A DNA stretch of 64,000 nucleotides from JACCTI01 sp038237435 (GCA_038237435.1 JBBRYT010000002.1:124001-188000), one strand, 5' to 3'. Counted from the stretch's first letter, positions 33,650 to 43,094 are shown. The notes: generated by a model not told the origin, from the letters alone. Translations and numbers: made by a program.

Positions 33650-35149
33650 CTACGGGATGGCTAGCTTCGCGGTGAAAACTTCTTCCATTCCCAAATTCCG
33701 ACTGCAGCCCGCGATAGGGTCGAGCTGGCGGCGGCTATCAGTCCAGATCGGGTAGGAGAAACCATTGAAGGAAACAACTCCTTCGTAATCGCCCTGCTGG
33801 TTTCCGTAGTTAATGCCGGTGCACGGATACACCCCGCCGCAATCATGTTCGTTCGAGCTCGCCGTGCTCACACGCGCGTCCGGCGCGGACCATGTTTGCC
33901 CGCCGTCTTTTGAGACCGCGAGATAAGTGTCTGTCATGTAGCGAAACCCAGTCCGGTCGTTTCGTGTGTCGTAGAACGAAACGGTCACGTTACCGTTTAC
34001 CGGATCGACCGACATCCAATGGTTGAAACGGTCCACCTTGAACGACAGACGATCTGTTACCGGAGCAGGACGTGTCCACGTAGAGCCGCGATCGTCAGAG
34101 TAGGAAAGGAAGATGTCAGTCGTTCCCGACGAAGTGAGATCCATCCATGAAGCGTAGAGTCGGCCGCGGTGCGGGCCGGTAGAACGATCTACATCGAGCG
34201 CGGGATAAACCAGCGCGCCGCGAAACGATTCGGCCGGAACAGCGTAATCAAACGGGATGGTCTTCCCGGAGATAGTCAACGGCGTTTCAAAGGTCCCACC
34301 ACCATCGAACGATCGATTAAAGACAATGGCGTTCGCAGCGTAATCGTTCCACGCCACATAGACTTCGCCATTAGGTCCCACACTTGGAGAGGCACCGATG
34401 CCATGGCCCGGGCCTTTCGGATCGTCGATGCGTATAGTAGTAAATGTTCCGCCACTGTCGGTCGATCGGGCAAGGCGCAAACCGCCGCCGAGGGAGCCAC
34501 CCGACGCCGCGTCCCACGCGATGTAGAGGTTATCGCGATAAGGACTTGCTAGGTTCGTATCGGCCGTAATCATCGGCTTATCATTGAAGTGATTCGATCC
34601 GCCTTCGTAACTAAAGAAGGTGACGGACGGATAGGTCTTACCACCGTCCTTGGAACGCGCGACCGCCATCTCCGAGCCATTAACGCCCGAGCCGTTGCCG
34701 AAAAAGACGACGATATACCCGTAGAATACATTGCCACGAGTATCGAATGTTAGTGTTGGATCGGAACCGAAGTTGATGCTGTTAGTTCCCTGTGTCGGCG
34801 GCAGCGGCAAATCGACGCCACCCCAGTTCTGACCTCCGTTGTTCGAGTAGTAACCGCGCATCGGCAGTCTGAAAATCTCATTCGAACCGCCCGCCAGCAT
34901 CTTTGAATTGCGAGTGTTTAGCGTGATGAAGGTCTCGCTCTGTGGGCCACACTCATTCGAGACATCGACGTTGGCGCCGTAAGTCGCAGACGTGGTGCTG
35001 ATGCTGTCCGCCAGGGCACCATTCTTCGCCAGGTAAGTATACTTGTCCCACCAGGTGGGGTCGTTTCCGTTATTGACGGCCAGCGCTGTGATCGCTGCCG
35101 TCGCTGTAATCCCTGCAACGATGAAGAAAATGCGGTAGGAATATTTCAT
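33650..35149 (-). CDS. Exported BNR/sialidase-fold repeat protein
   Basis: 499 residues with an N-terminal signal or anchor helix (about 5-25). Asp-box motifs (S-x-D-x-G-x-T-W type) recur: YSNNGGQNW, ARSKDGGKTY, RSTDSGGTF, RSFDGGGTF, YSDDRGSTW and VSKDGGQTW, giving a six-bladed propeller of the sialidase/BNR kind. The sialidase catalytic Arg triad is not evident, so it is more likely a binding or structural protein than an enzyme. It ends 9 bases after the displaced ABC-F tail, on the opposite strand. Confidence 0.8.
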   Translation of the reverse strand: MKYSYRIFFIVAGITATAAITALAVNNGNDPTWWDKYTYLAKNGALADSISTTSATYGANVDVSNECGPQSETFITLNTRNSKMLAGGSNEIFRLPMRGYYSNNGGQNWGGVDLPLPPTQGTNSINFGSDPTLTFDTRGNVFYGYIVVFFGNGSGVNGSEMAVARSKDGGKTYPSVTFFSYEGGSNHFNDKPMITADTNLASPYRDNLYIAWDAASGGSLGGGLRLARSTDSGGTFTTIRIDDPKGPGHGIGASPSVGPNGEVYVAWNDYAANAIVFNRSFDGGGTFETPLTISGKTIPFDYAVPAESFRGALVYPALDVDRSTGPHRGRLYASWMDLTSSGTTDIFLSYSDDRGSTWTRPAPVTDRLSFKVDRFNHWMSVDPVNGNVTVSFYDTRNDRTGFRYMTDTYLAVSKDGGQTWSAPDARVSTASSNEHDCGGVYPCTGINYGNQQGDYEGVVSFNGFSYPIWTDSRRQLDPIAGCSRNLGMEEVFTAKLAIP

Positions 35150-35282
35150 AGGATCAAAGTCTTTGCGTTACACAGCAGCAGGTCAGAAATCGGCAAATCT
35201 TTCCAGCCAAATTTTGAAAAGACTCGCAGCGGTAGATTGCGGGCTCGGAACGCGCGTCATTCGAGAGAAAGGCTAACGCCTG

Positions 35283-36941
35283 TTACCTTATTTGTGGCGG
35301 TGTCGGTGTTGGTGTTGGAGAAGGCTTGCCTTTAATACGACGCGGCGTGCTCCGGGGCGTGGGTCGCGGCCCTGGACCGTTGTCATTAGGGGAAAGCAAA
35401 TTCGGACTGCCTGTAGGCGGAGTGAATCGCGGCCGCGGCGTTGGCTCTGGTCCGCGACAATGCCTAAGCGCCTCTTTTCTCGAACTGTAGCATTGGATGC
35501 CTCGCTCCTTTGCATCGGCCTCGGTCAACTGGATGACCCGTCCATCTACGCAGCCAAAGCAGATCTTTTCCTTGCAATGCCTGAGAGCTTCTTCTCTAGA
35601 ACCGTAACACGGAATTTGCCGCTGCCGGGCTTGCGCCTCGGGGATCTGAGCTACTCTTCCATCAAGGCAGACCCAGCATAGTTTTCCTCCACAATGCTGT
35701 CGGGCTTCTTCCTCCGAGCGATAGGCCTGACCGCCTCTTTGGCGACACTCCGCTTCAATGGACTGAGTAACCCGCCCATCGACGCAGCACCACCAGCCTC
35801 CTCCTTCGCAATGCCTCAGTGCTTCTTCTCTGGAACCATAACATTGAACTTGTCGCGCCCGAGCCTCCTCCTCGGGGATCTGGATTACCCTTCCGTCGAT
35901 ACAGACCCAGCAAATTCTTTCGCCACAACGCCGCCGGGCTTCTTCCTCCGAGCGGTAAGCCTGGCCACCTCTTTGCCGACACTCTGCTTCAGTCGACTGG
36001 ATAACGCGCCCATCGATGCAGCACCACCATGTCCCTTCGCATGACCTGAGAGCTTCTTCTCTGGAAGCGTAGCATTGAATCTCTTTCGCCTTAGCTTCCG
36101 CCTCGGGGATCTGGACTACCTTTCCACCAAGACAGACCCAACAGAACTTCTCGCCACAGTGACGCCGAGCTTCTTCCGCTGAAGGGTAGCACCTAACACC
36201 TTTCTCTCGGGCCTCTGCCTCAGTTAACTTAACAACTTGGCCATCGACGCAGTACCAGCAATCTCTCTGCCCACAGTTCCTCTTGGCTTCTTCCGGCGAA
36301 CGATAACATTCCACACCTCTGGACCGCGCCTCTGCCTCGGAAACTTGCACGACTTTTCCGTCAAGACAGACCCAGCACGGAGGAGGAGGGTTGTGTCCGC
36401 ATGGAGGCAACGGCCATCTCCAGCAATTCGGTGGATTAGGCGGACACGGCGGATGATCTCCCGGAGGACCATGCCAGTTATAACAACCGCAATTCGTTTC
36501 CCACCACCAACCGCCACCTTCTTGTATCCAGACCCACTGACAACAATTGTACGACCATGTGCCGCCATCGATCGGGAGCGGCTTGAGTAAGAAAGCGTGC
36601 GTCTCGCCTTTCGTCGTAATCCCCGCGCCGATAATAAGGCAGGAATCGGTAATAGAGGAGGCTGCCGTTAGAACCTTAAAGTCGCTCGTCGATAAATCGC
36701 ACAGCGTGTTGAGATCATGCATCTGACCATTCGAGTAAAGGAAAGCACGCGGCGAGTTATCGCTCGCGGTCGAAGAGCCCACCACCATTCCGGCTGCGTT
36801 TTGGCCCGCTCCGGCAACCGCGCTGGCCGAGCTAGAAGTTCCACCAAGCGTGCCTAAATCGACAACGCTAAAACTCAGCTCAGCCTTAGCTTGAGCAAAA
36901 GCGAGGACGGAGACGAGAAGAGCAGCGACATTTGCTTTCAT
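35283..36941 (-). CDS. Exported HAF-repeat protein with eight tandem cysteine-rich repeats
   Basis: 552 residues from the ATG at 36941, which has GGAAGG seven bases upstream and starts a signal peptide (about 1-20, ending AQAKA). About 22-85 is an HAF-type extracellular repeat (VVDLGTLGGTSSSASAVAG, AFLYSNGQMHDLNTL). A Trp/Cys/Pro-rich linker follows, then eight repeats of about 40 residues with the pattern C-W-x-C-[LIV]-D-G-[RK]-V-x-Q ... E-A-x-A ... C-Y-x-S-x-E-E-A-x-x-x-C. The tail is Pro/Thr-rich. Repeats 4 and 6 use WWCC and a shifted third Cys. No function is known to me; disulfide-stabilised surface modules are likely. Confidence 0.75.
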   Translation of the reverse strand: MKANVAALLVSVLAFAQAKAELSFSVVDLGTLGGTSSSASAVAGAGQNAAGMVVGSSTASDNSPRAFLYSNGQMHDLNTLCDLSTSDFKVLTAASSITDSCLIIGAGITTKGETHAFLLKPLPIDGGTWSYNCCQWVWIQEGGGWWWETNCGCYNWHGPPGDHPPCPPNPPNCWRWPLPPCGHNPPPPCWVCLDGKVVQVSEAEARSRGVECYRSPEEAKRNCGQRDCWYCVDGQVVKLTEAEAREKGVRCYPSAEEARRHCGEKFCWVCLGGKVVQIPEAEAKAKEIQCYASREEALRSCEGTWWCCIDGRVIQSTEAECRQRGGQAYRSEEEARRRCGERICWVCIDGRVIQIPEEEARARQVQCYGSREEALRHCEGGGWWCCVDGRVTQSIEAECRQRGGQAYRSEEEARQHCGGKLCWVCLDGRVAQIPEAQARQRQIPCYGSREEALRHCKEKICFGCVDGRVIQLTEADAKERGIQCYSSRKEALRHCRGPEPTPRPRFTPPTGSPNLLSPNDNGPGPRPTPRSTPRRIKGKPSPTPTPTPPQIR

Positions 36942-37137
36942 GGTGGACCTTCCGTTAAAGAAATTAACCGGCGGCTCCCGCTGTATCGGGATGCACTCTT
37001 CGTGACAAGCTAAATTCCCTCCCACTAATCGCAGAAGTGCGATGAAATCGAGACCGGAACTCGCTAAGCTGATCGTGTCACGGGTGGAATGCCGGAGTCG
37101 CTAGCTAAAGCGATTGAGTAGGTCTTCGTAGAGGAGA

Positions 37138-37165
37138 TCGCAGCGCGTTTTGTAACGCGCTGCGA
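37138..37165. repeat. Perfect 12-bp hairpin in an intergenic gap
   Basis: TCGCAGCGCGTT and AACGCGCTGCGA form a perfect 12-bp stem around TTGT. 24 consecutive bases (37145-37168) are identical to part of groEL (43267-43290), the stretch coding for the conserved TRSALQNA region. It may be a dispersed hairpin repeat or a further groEL fragment. It is not followed by a T run, so it is not a typical terminator. Confidence 0.6.
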
Positions 37166-37200
37166 GTTGAAAGTTATGTCCAAGAAGCGAAGCTGACACC

Positions 37201-37500
37201 GTGAAAAAATCCAGGAAGACGAATCGGGATGTTGTTTCTCCATTTCGTAATAAACTTTGGGACTTGTTCCAAGAGCTAGCCAAGGGCATGGACGGCGGCG
37301 ACGTTGTCGTCGCGCTTAAGCAGGCCGGCGAAGAAATTTGGGCGGTGGGTATCGACGAGACCTACAGCAGCATGAACCAGTCGGATCAGGATGAGGAGCC
37401 TCTCGGCAATGCGTTCGATATCACCTGGCTCACGGTTGTTTGCATCAAGCTCAAAGAAATGAAGCAGGGCAAGAAGCCGAAAGTCCGAATTCGTCCGTAA
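37201..37500 (+). CDS. Small hypothetical protein
   Basis: 99 residues from a GTG start. The sequence is charged and soluble, with a basic N-terminus (MKKSRKTNRDVV), a helical middle (LWDLFQELAKGMDGGDVVVA) and a basic C-terminus (KQGKKPKVRIRP). I recognise no family and there is no strong Shine-Dalgarno sequence. It lies in the accessory region beside another unknown gene on the same strand. Confidence 0.42.
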   Translation: MKKSRKTNRDVVSPFRNKLWDLFQELAKGMDGGDVVVALKQAGEEIWAVGIDETYSSMNQSDQDEEPLGNAFDITWLTVVCIKLKEMKQGKKPKVRIRP

Positions 37501-37574
37501 TACGTCTGACGCCGCGACGAAGGTTTGGCGACGAATAGCTTGGCATCTAACAAAGCAGAACTAGCATCCACTCC

Positions 37575-38147
37575 GTGCCAAGAGAGGACGGAGCGCACAT
37601 CAGCCGATACGAAACCATCATCGCTACGCTCGTAGGGGTTTCCGCGCTCTTCGTCTCCGGCTACACCGCCTATGTGCAGCGCCAGCAGGTTCGCGCCGCA
37701 GTCTGGCCAATCCTGCAATACGACTCCAGCAACGCGCCCTACATCAAACTTAACCTGGATAACAAGGGTGTCGGCCCTGCTATTATTCGTCACGTGGTAG
37801 TTAAGGTAGATGGCCACCCGGTGCGCAACTGGTCCGAGGCAATGCAGATGCTCCTGGGCCCGGGCAAACATAACTTTGCCCAAAGCACGATAAGCGGCCA
37901 TATCGTTTCCGCGAACGAATCGATGGAAGTGTTCGTCCCGCACGATGAGGAAGGTAGTCTAATTACCGTGGAAAAATCCGGAGCGCTTGGCGCTCAGCTG
38001 AACAAGGACCGCTACCGCATCTCGGTCGAGATTTGTTACTGCTCCACCCTGGGCGAGTGCTGGACGTTACATAGCAGTGCCAACGACAACTCGACGACCG
38101 AGACTCATACTTGCCCTAATCAATCGGCGATTACTTTCCAACAATAG
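37575..38147 (+). CDS. Single-pass membrane hypothetical protein
   Basis: 190 residues from a GTG start. One membrane helix (about 15-33: LVGVSALFVSGYTAYVQRQQ) precedes an outside domain. The block RAAVWPILQYDSSNAPYIKLNLDNKGVGPAII is a pattern that recurs in small anchored proteins of unknown role. Several cysteines (CYCSTLGECW) near the end may form disulfides. It lies 74 bases after the previous small gene, and the groEL-tail remnant follows it. Confidence 0.55.
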   Translation: MPREDGAHISRYETIIATLVGVSALFVSGYTAYVQRQQVRAAVWPILQYDSSNAPYIKLNLDNKGVGPAIIRHVVVKVDGHPVRNWSEAMQMLLGPGKHNFAQSTISGHIVSANESMEVFVPHDEEGSLITVEKSGALGAQLNKDRYRISVEICYCSTLGECWTLHSSANDNSTTETHTCPNQSAITFQQ

Positions 38148-38237
38148 CTAGGCCATCCTTCGTAAACTTGGGCATCTTATCAAGCCAGCGTGCGGCAATC
38201 TTTGGCGAGGGGAGGCTACTCACAGCATTGGCATTGC

Positions 38238-38507
38238 ACAGCAAAACAGCCGGACCCCTTTCGGAACCCCGGCTGTTGTTAAGTTTAGCTAACGAGTAGT
38301 TGGTCGGACTTAGTAGTCCATACCGCCCATTCTACGGCCTTTTTCGTTTCAGGGGTTTCGGTGATGACTGCTTCGGCGGTGAGCAAGAAGCCGGAGAAGA
38401 GGCGCTTTGTAACGCGCGCTCCGAGCTACCTCAGTCGGATCGACGACGCCGGCTTTTATCTTCGTAATTGTCGGCGACGTTGTAACCTTCGTTGCCTTTG
38501 CGCTTCT
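38238..38507 (-). pseudogene. Decayed copy of the groEL 3' end and its terminator
   Basis: The segment follows 43053-43382 step by step: the terminator hairpin (38244-38278), the ACTTAGTAGTCCAT end of the gene, the sequence coding for the last residues, and the VVDPTKVTRSALQNAA region. The Gly/Met-rich tail is deleted and several indels break the frame. Similarity ends at 38507, at the stop codon of the giant gene (read after frame correction). It is the left counterpart of the intact groEL end 4.5 kb to the right. Confidence 0.85.
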
Positions 38508-38626
38508 ACGGTTTACTTACCGAGACGTGTAGAAGCTCTTTCGTGAGGGATGAAAGCGGATGCGTCGAGCGGACAGTAACTGTCTCGAGCGCTCCGGGAC
38601 CTGGCACGACACTTTGCACAACGACG

Positions 38627-41600
38627 TCAGCACTCGACCACGAACCCGGGGTGAAGAGATCTGTCGTTCGCTCTGGGGGTGTAAGTAATGCCGGTGGCGG
38701 CATTCGCGCCGGTGGGACGCGCATAGGTGAGTCCGAGGTATTTAATTCCGGCGTCGGTAACAATTTGCGTCTGGGTCAGGGCACCGCTCTCGGCGGCGTT
38801 CGGATCGCGACCAAAGGCATACTCGGCCAGGTTCGATAAGCCATCGCCGTCTGGATCGGCCGTGGGCGTGGCATCGGCGCCGGAGAGATTGTGCGCGCTG
38901 GCCCAGGAATCAAAGGTAACCGAGCCACGTTGAAAATCGTTCAGACGCATAGCCTTCCCGTTATTAATTACCTGGACCGCAAACGATCCCTGGGTCCCAA
39001 AGACATAAAGGCGTCCGTTATTCAGATTGCCGAAGTACGGGGAGATCGTTCCCGTGACGGTAGTGAAGATGTCGAAAACATCCGCCGGCTGAATGCTATT
39101 TTGGAAATTGTTTAGGAATTTTACGCGGATCGCTCCGTAGAAGCTGACCGAACCTGCGACGGCGAGCCGATCGTAAGACGTCCCTGCAGTCACGCCTCCG
39201 ATGTCGATGTTCAAAAAGCCCCCGGAGTCCAATGATCCCACGTGCAGGATGCCGGCATCTCCGGTAGCTGAGCTGGGCGCTATACTGTTGGGAGCGGAAC
39301 CATTATAGAGTCCGTTATCGCGCAGCGCACCACTGATTCCGCCGCTTCCGTCAGTTGTTCCGCCGCCGAAAGTCGCGCCGACCTGAGAGGGGATAAAGAC
39401 GATATTGGTCCCCGTGCCTGACCCGATCGCATTGTAAACCAGCAGACTGCCGCCGTTCACCGTTGTCCCGGCAGTTTGAGTATTGCTTCCACTTAGCATC
39501 TGGGTGCCTGCTCCTACCTTGACTAACACTACCTGCTGATTGCCCGAGGTATGATCCGTAATCACGCCGCCGTAGGATCCACTCGCCCCTCCATTCCCGA
39601 CCGTTAGGACTCCGGTGTTAGAATTGGTGCTGTTATTTGCAATCGTTCCGCCAGTGCCGTTGAGGGCGCCAATAGTTTGGTCGGTTCCGGTCATATCGAA
39701 AGTTCCGCCATTGATCGTGAGCGGTGCCGTGGTGGAACCGATAGCGCTACCCGAGGACGCAAAGGTTATTGTCCCACCAGTCAGGACGGTGCCGCCATCA
39801 TGAGAGCTAGGCCCGTTAAACTGCAATGTGCCGGGCCCGGTTTTCTCCAGCTGTCGCCCCGGGCCAGTAACATCGGTGTTGATAGTTATCGCGCCGGAAC
39901 CGTTGACCTGAATCACATTATTGATTGGATTTCCTAGCGCCAGGCCAAGAGCTCCACCGGGGCCGCCCTGACCGAAGTCAAAGCGCTGCGCGCTATCGTT
40001 GGCCATAATGGTATTGTCGATTCCATTCACGGTCCGTCCGGTGAGGGTCATGGTCCCGAAAGCCGAAGTACTCTTGTAGATGCTTAAAATCTTATTCAAA
40101 GACGACTGAATCTGGATCGCGCCGAGAGTTATCGCGCCGTTGGCGCCGGTGTCATTGTTAATCCCAGTCTGGGCTGCGGGATCCATGTAGATGCCGATGG
40201 AACTGACACTGGCGGAGAGCCCACCGATTGAGACGAGATCATCGGTCGCGCCGTCTCCGGCCGAGATTGAGTTATTATCGACGCCGGGAAAGTGACCTGG
40301 GTTCCCGGCCCAATGAGACGAATTCATCCAGCTATTGGAAAGGTTCGCGGAATTCCATGTATAGGCTCCCGGCGGCACCACGCTACTGCTGTTTCCGGCG
40401 ATATACATTCCGCGCCCATGTGTCGCTGCTACAATGTGACGCAGCCATTGGAAGATGGCCTCGACCGACACATTCGCGGGGCCACCCTGTGGAAGCTGCC
40501 AGGTGGTGCCGGCATCTTCGGAAGCAAACAGGCCGACCTCTGTGCCGACGTAAAGGAAATTAGGAATATTCTTATTAATCCACAGGCTGCGCACGGGCAC
40601 GTCCGGGAGGCCAGTCGCTCCGGTACCGGTGATGTCCGTCCAGCTCGTGCCGAGGTCCTTGGTGACGTAAACATTGTCTGCGCTAAATCCGCCGAAGGTA
40701 ACGTAGATCCAATTCGGAACCCGGGTGCCGTCGATCGCGAGGTGAGTAACAAAGCGCTTAGGTAATGACGCGGTGTCGATCTCACTCCAGGTTGGCGGCG
40801 CAGCAGTTCCATTACTGCTTAGGAAAATCTGGCCGCCATTATGTCCTACGACCACCAAGTCGGGGTTATTCGGTGCGACCCCGATCGCGCTGATCGGCAC
40901 CGGCTGCGGCGTCGGTTGGGCATCGAGTATCTGCGGTTTGATCGCGGCCCAGGTAGGGACCTGTGCAGTCTTCACGTCTTTCGCGCGCCAGAGACTCTTT
41001 CCGCCAGCCAGCATTGTGCCCGGGTTACTCGGGTCGACGACGAATGGGGCGATGAAGTTAGCCCCGTTATTTACATCCGCGATTCCTGTGTTGCTGGTGC
41101 ACTGGCCAGCGGCCAGGGGCGGAGCCGGCGTGGGCGACGCGGCCACGACGTTACCCGGGTTGCAGTAGATTTGACCGAAGGTAGATCCACCATTGACGCT
41201 CCGAGAAATCGCCAGGTTGATATACTCGACGTAGACGAAGTGGTCGTCTCCGGGGTCGGCCGCGACGTAACCTCCGTCGCCCTCGCCGCCGACAGGTGTG
41301 CTCCACCCGACTGAGTTCCAAGGCGGATCGAAAGTAGTATCTGCGGGATTCCTTAGATTGCCGTTATCCTGGGTCCCGCCGATGAGGGTGCTTCCGTAAG
41401 TGACTGCGCCACTATAGAACTGTGTGATCGTGAGATTGTTATTGAGATTGGTCCAGCCGTTCTGCTGGCCGACGGTCTGCACGTCGTCGGCGCGGAAAAT
41501 GCCGCCGTCATTGCTGAAGTAGACTCGCTTGTTGGTCGAATTATTGAAGCCGGGTACCGCCAGGATCATGTGCTGGTCCGCATGGGCTGATGTGTTTGCA

Positions 41601-42889
41601 CACGCTCCGTTCTGCCCCGAGCCACACTGCCACTTGCTGATCTGGGTCAGGTTGATCGGATTGGCGCTCGCGGCGTTCGTGCTTTTCCAGAGGTCAACTC
41701 CGCCTACAATGACGAAATTGGGATCCTGCGGATTAACCCAGATGATGTTGTCGTAGTTACCCTGGGTGCCAAGGAACTTACTCCCGGTTTGCACCCGGTT
41801 GTAACTCTGGCCACCATTGATGCTCTCGTAAATTTCGCCGCCGTTGGTGTTGACTGAGGCGAAGACAATGTTGGGGGAGCTAGGCGCGTAAGCTACTTCC
41901 ACTCGCCCCCCGATGGTCTGATCGAAAGTGGCGGAGGTCCAGTTTTGCCCCCCATCGGTCGAATACACGGCGGCCCCATTATTACTCGCGATTGCCTTTT
42001 GGTTATTCGTGGGATCAAAATCGACGTCCCTAAGTGCCGCCGGAATGCCAGCTCCCTGCGTCCAGGTCGCTCCGGCATCGGTCGAGCGCCAAATCCCATT
42101 ACCAGTCGCGGCCAGTAGGGTCGCGCCATTAGGTGAGATGGCCAGCCGGTAGACATATGACCACGGGCAATTGATGCCAGGAGTGCCGCAAACCGTCGCA
42201 TCGGCTGGATTGGTCTTTGCCAGTTGGTTCCAGGTTAATCCAGCATCGGTAGACTTGAACACGCCCAGACCCCGGAGGCCGTCGGGAGTTATCGGTTCCC
42301 CTTCGTTACCAGCCAACGCGAATCCTTCCCCAGTCCCGGCATACATCACGCTCGGATTCGCCGGATTGATCACCAGCGAAGAGATCGCGAGATCAGCCAT
42401 GAAGTCATTCACAGGGGCCCAGGAAGTTCCTGCATTGGTCGTGCGCCAAATGCCCCCGGCTACGCTTCCCACCCAGATGTTGTTCGCGTTGCCGGGATCG
42501 ATGGCGATTGCGCGAATACGTCCGCCTGAGTTGTTCGGACCGATCGGAATCCAATCGCCGGGCTGTAATCCTGCTACCGTCATTGAATCGGGATCGTCCC
42601 CGCGCGCTTGCGCTCGGCTGACCAGCGCCGCCTTCATTACTTCCAGGTGCGCCTTACCTTTCAACAAACCATCGGCAGGGATTTCCTTCTTTTCGTCCTG
42701 CAACTGTAGGACGCGGAACTTTAACGCTTCGTCCGGCTGATCCGGCCTATGCTCCCGTGCCTCTTCTTTTTCTTGTCCACTCGACACAGGCTTACTCCCG
42801 GACAGGATGTTTTTCTCCGGCCTTAGTAGCATTGCGGCTACAAGCAGAGCAGCACCCAGGGCGAAGAACAGTTTTGCTAATAATTTCAT
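38627..42889 (-). CDS. Giant exported propeller and autotransporter-strand protein
   Basis: 1,420 residues as read. N-terminal membrane or signal helix (about 5-22), a polar linker, then a large sortilin/BNR-type beta-propeller region (about 110-870) with many 'GTSWAPVN / STDAGATWTQ / SEDAGTTW' Asp-box blades. About 880-1320 is a beta-helix stalk with autotransporter-associated strand repeats (LEKTGPGTLQFNG, GGTFDMTGTDQTIGALNG). The end resembles a DxDGDGLSNLAEYAFGRDP sorting-type tail. A run of five C at 38675-38679 breaks the frame; losing one base restores a normal tail to a stop at 38506. It is probably a surface protein. It is bounded by groEL-tail copies. Confidence 0.85.
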   Translation of the reverse strand: MKLLAKLFFALGAALLVAAMLLRPEKNILSGSKPVSSGQEKEEAREHRPDQPDEALKFRVLQLQDEKKEIPADGLLKGKAHLEVMKAALVSRAQARGDDPDSMTVAGLQPGDWIPIGPNNSGGRIRAIAIDPGNANNIWVGSVAGGIWRTTNAGTSWAPVNDFMADLAISSLVINPANPSVMYAGTGEGFALAGNEGEPITPDGLRGLGVFKSTDAGLTWNQLAKTNPADATVCGTPGINCPWSYVYRLAISPNGATLLAATGNGIWRSTDAGATWTQGAGIPAALRDVDFDPTNNQKAIASNNGAAVYSTDGGQNWTSATFDQTIGGRVEVAYAPSSPNIVFASVNTNGGEIYESINGGQSYNRVQTGSKFLGTQGNYDNIIWVNPQDPNFVIVGGVDLWKSTNAASANPINLTQISKWQCGSGQNGACANTSAHADQHMILAVPGFNNSTNKRVYFSNDGGIFRADDVQTVGQQNGWTNLNNNLTITQFYSGAVTYGSTLIGGTQDNGNLRNPADTTFDPPWNSVGWSTPVGGEGDGGYVAADPGDDHFVYVEYINLAISRSVNGGSTFGQIYCNPGNVVAASPTPAPPLAAGQCTSNTGIADVNNGANFIAPFVVDPSNPGTMLAGGKSLWRAKDVKTAQVPTWAAIKPQILDAQPTPQPVPISAIGVAPNNPDLVVVGHNGGQIFLSSNGTAAPPTWSEIDTASLPKRFVTHLAIDGTRVPNWIYVTFGGFSADNVYVTKDLGTSWTDITGTGATGLPDVPVRSLWINKNIPNFLYVGTEVGLFASEDAGTTWQLPQGGPANVSVEAIFQWLRHIVAATHGRGMYIAGNSSSVVPPGAYTWNSANLSNSWMNSSHWAGNPGHFPGVDNNSISAGDGATDDLVSIGGLSASVSSIGIYMDPAAQTGINNDTGANGAITLGAIQIQSSLNKILSIYKSTSAFGTMTLTGRTVNGIDNTIMANDSAQRFDFGQGGPGGALGLALGNPINNVIQVNGSGAITINTDVTGPGRQLEKTGPGTLQFNGPSSHDGGTVLTGGTITFASSGSAIGSTTAPLTINGGTFDMTGTDQTIGALNGTGGTIANNSTNSNTGVLTVGNGGASGSYGGVITDHTSGNQQVVLVKVGAGTQMLSGSNTQTAGTTVNGGSLLVYNAIGSGTGTNIVFIPSQVGATFGGGTTDGSGGISGALRDNGLYNGSAPNSIAPSSATGDAGILHVGSLDSGGFLNIDIGGVTAGTSYDRLAVAGSVSFYGAIRVKFLNNFQNSIQPADVFDIFTTVTGTISPYFGNLNNGRLYVFGTQGSFAVQVINNGKAMRLNDFQRGSVTFDSWASAHNLSGADATPTADPDGDGLSNLAEYAFGRDPNAAESGALTQTQIVTDAGIKYLGLTYARPTGANAATGITYTPRANDRSLHPGFVVEC

Positions 42890-43062
42890 TTACGATCGCC
42901 CTTTGCGGGAAATTATGACAGACCTTAAAAGTGGTTTTCAAGGAAAAACTGCTCGGGCCTTTGCTTGTAACCGCACGCACGAAGAAAGTTGAGCCTTCTG
43001 ATCAGGCGCGGGCGCTCGGTCTGCCACTCGTTGTATTCTCGAAGTAGATTAACTCAAAACAA

Positions 43063-43094
43063 AACAGCCGGGCCCCTTTCGGAGCCCGGCTGTT
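43063..43094 (-). terminator. Terminator after groEL
   Basis: On the minus strand AACAGCCGGGC pairs with GCCCGGCTGTT around a short loop, followed by a T-rich run (TTTTGTTTT). It ends the groES-groEL transcript. The same hairpin, mutated, recurs in the groEL remnant at 38244-38278. Confidence 0.9.

Noticed and set aside
35283..37025. The cysteine repeats as a CRISPR or recent tandem DNA repeat
   Set aside because: The repeats are about 120 bases, diverged at DNA level, in frame, and have no unique spacers.
37138..37165. The hairpin as a transcription terminator
   Set aside because: No T run follows on either strand within a useful distance.
38506..38763. An independent 85-residue gene at the end of the giant gene
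   Set aside because: Its sequence continues the giant protein's C-terminus after a one-base shift, so it is the same gene.
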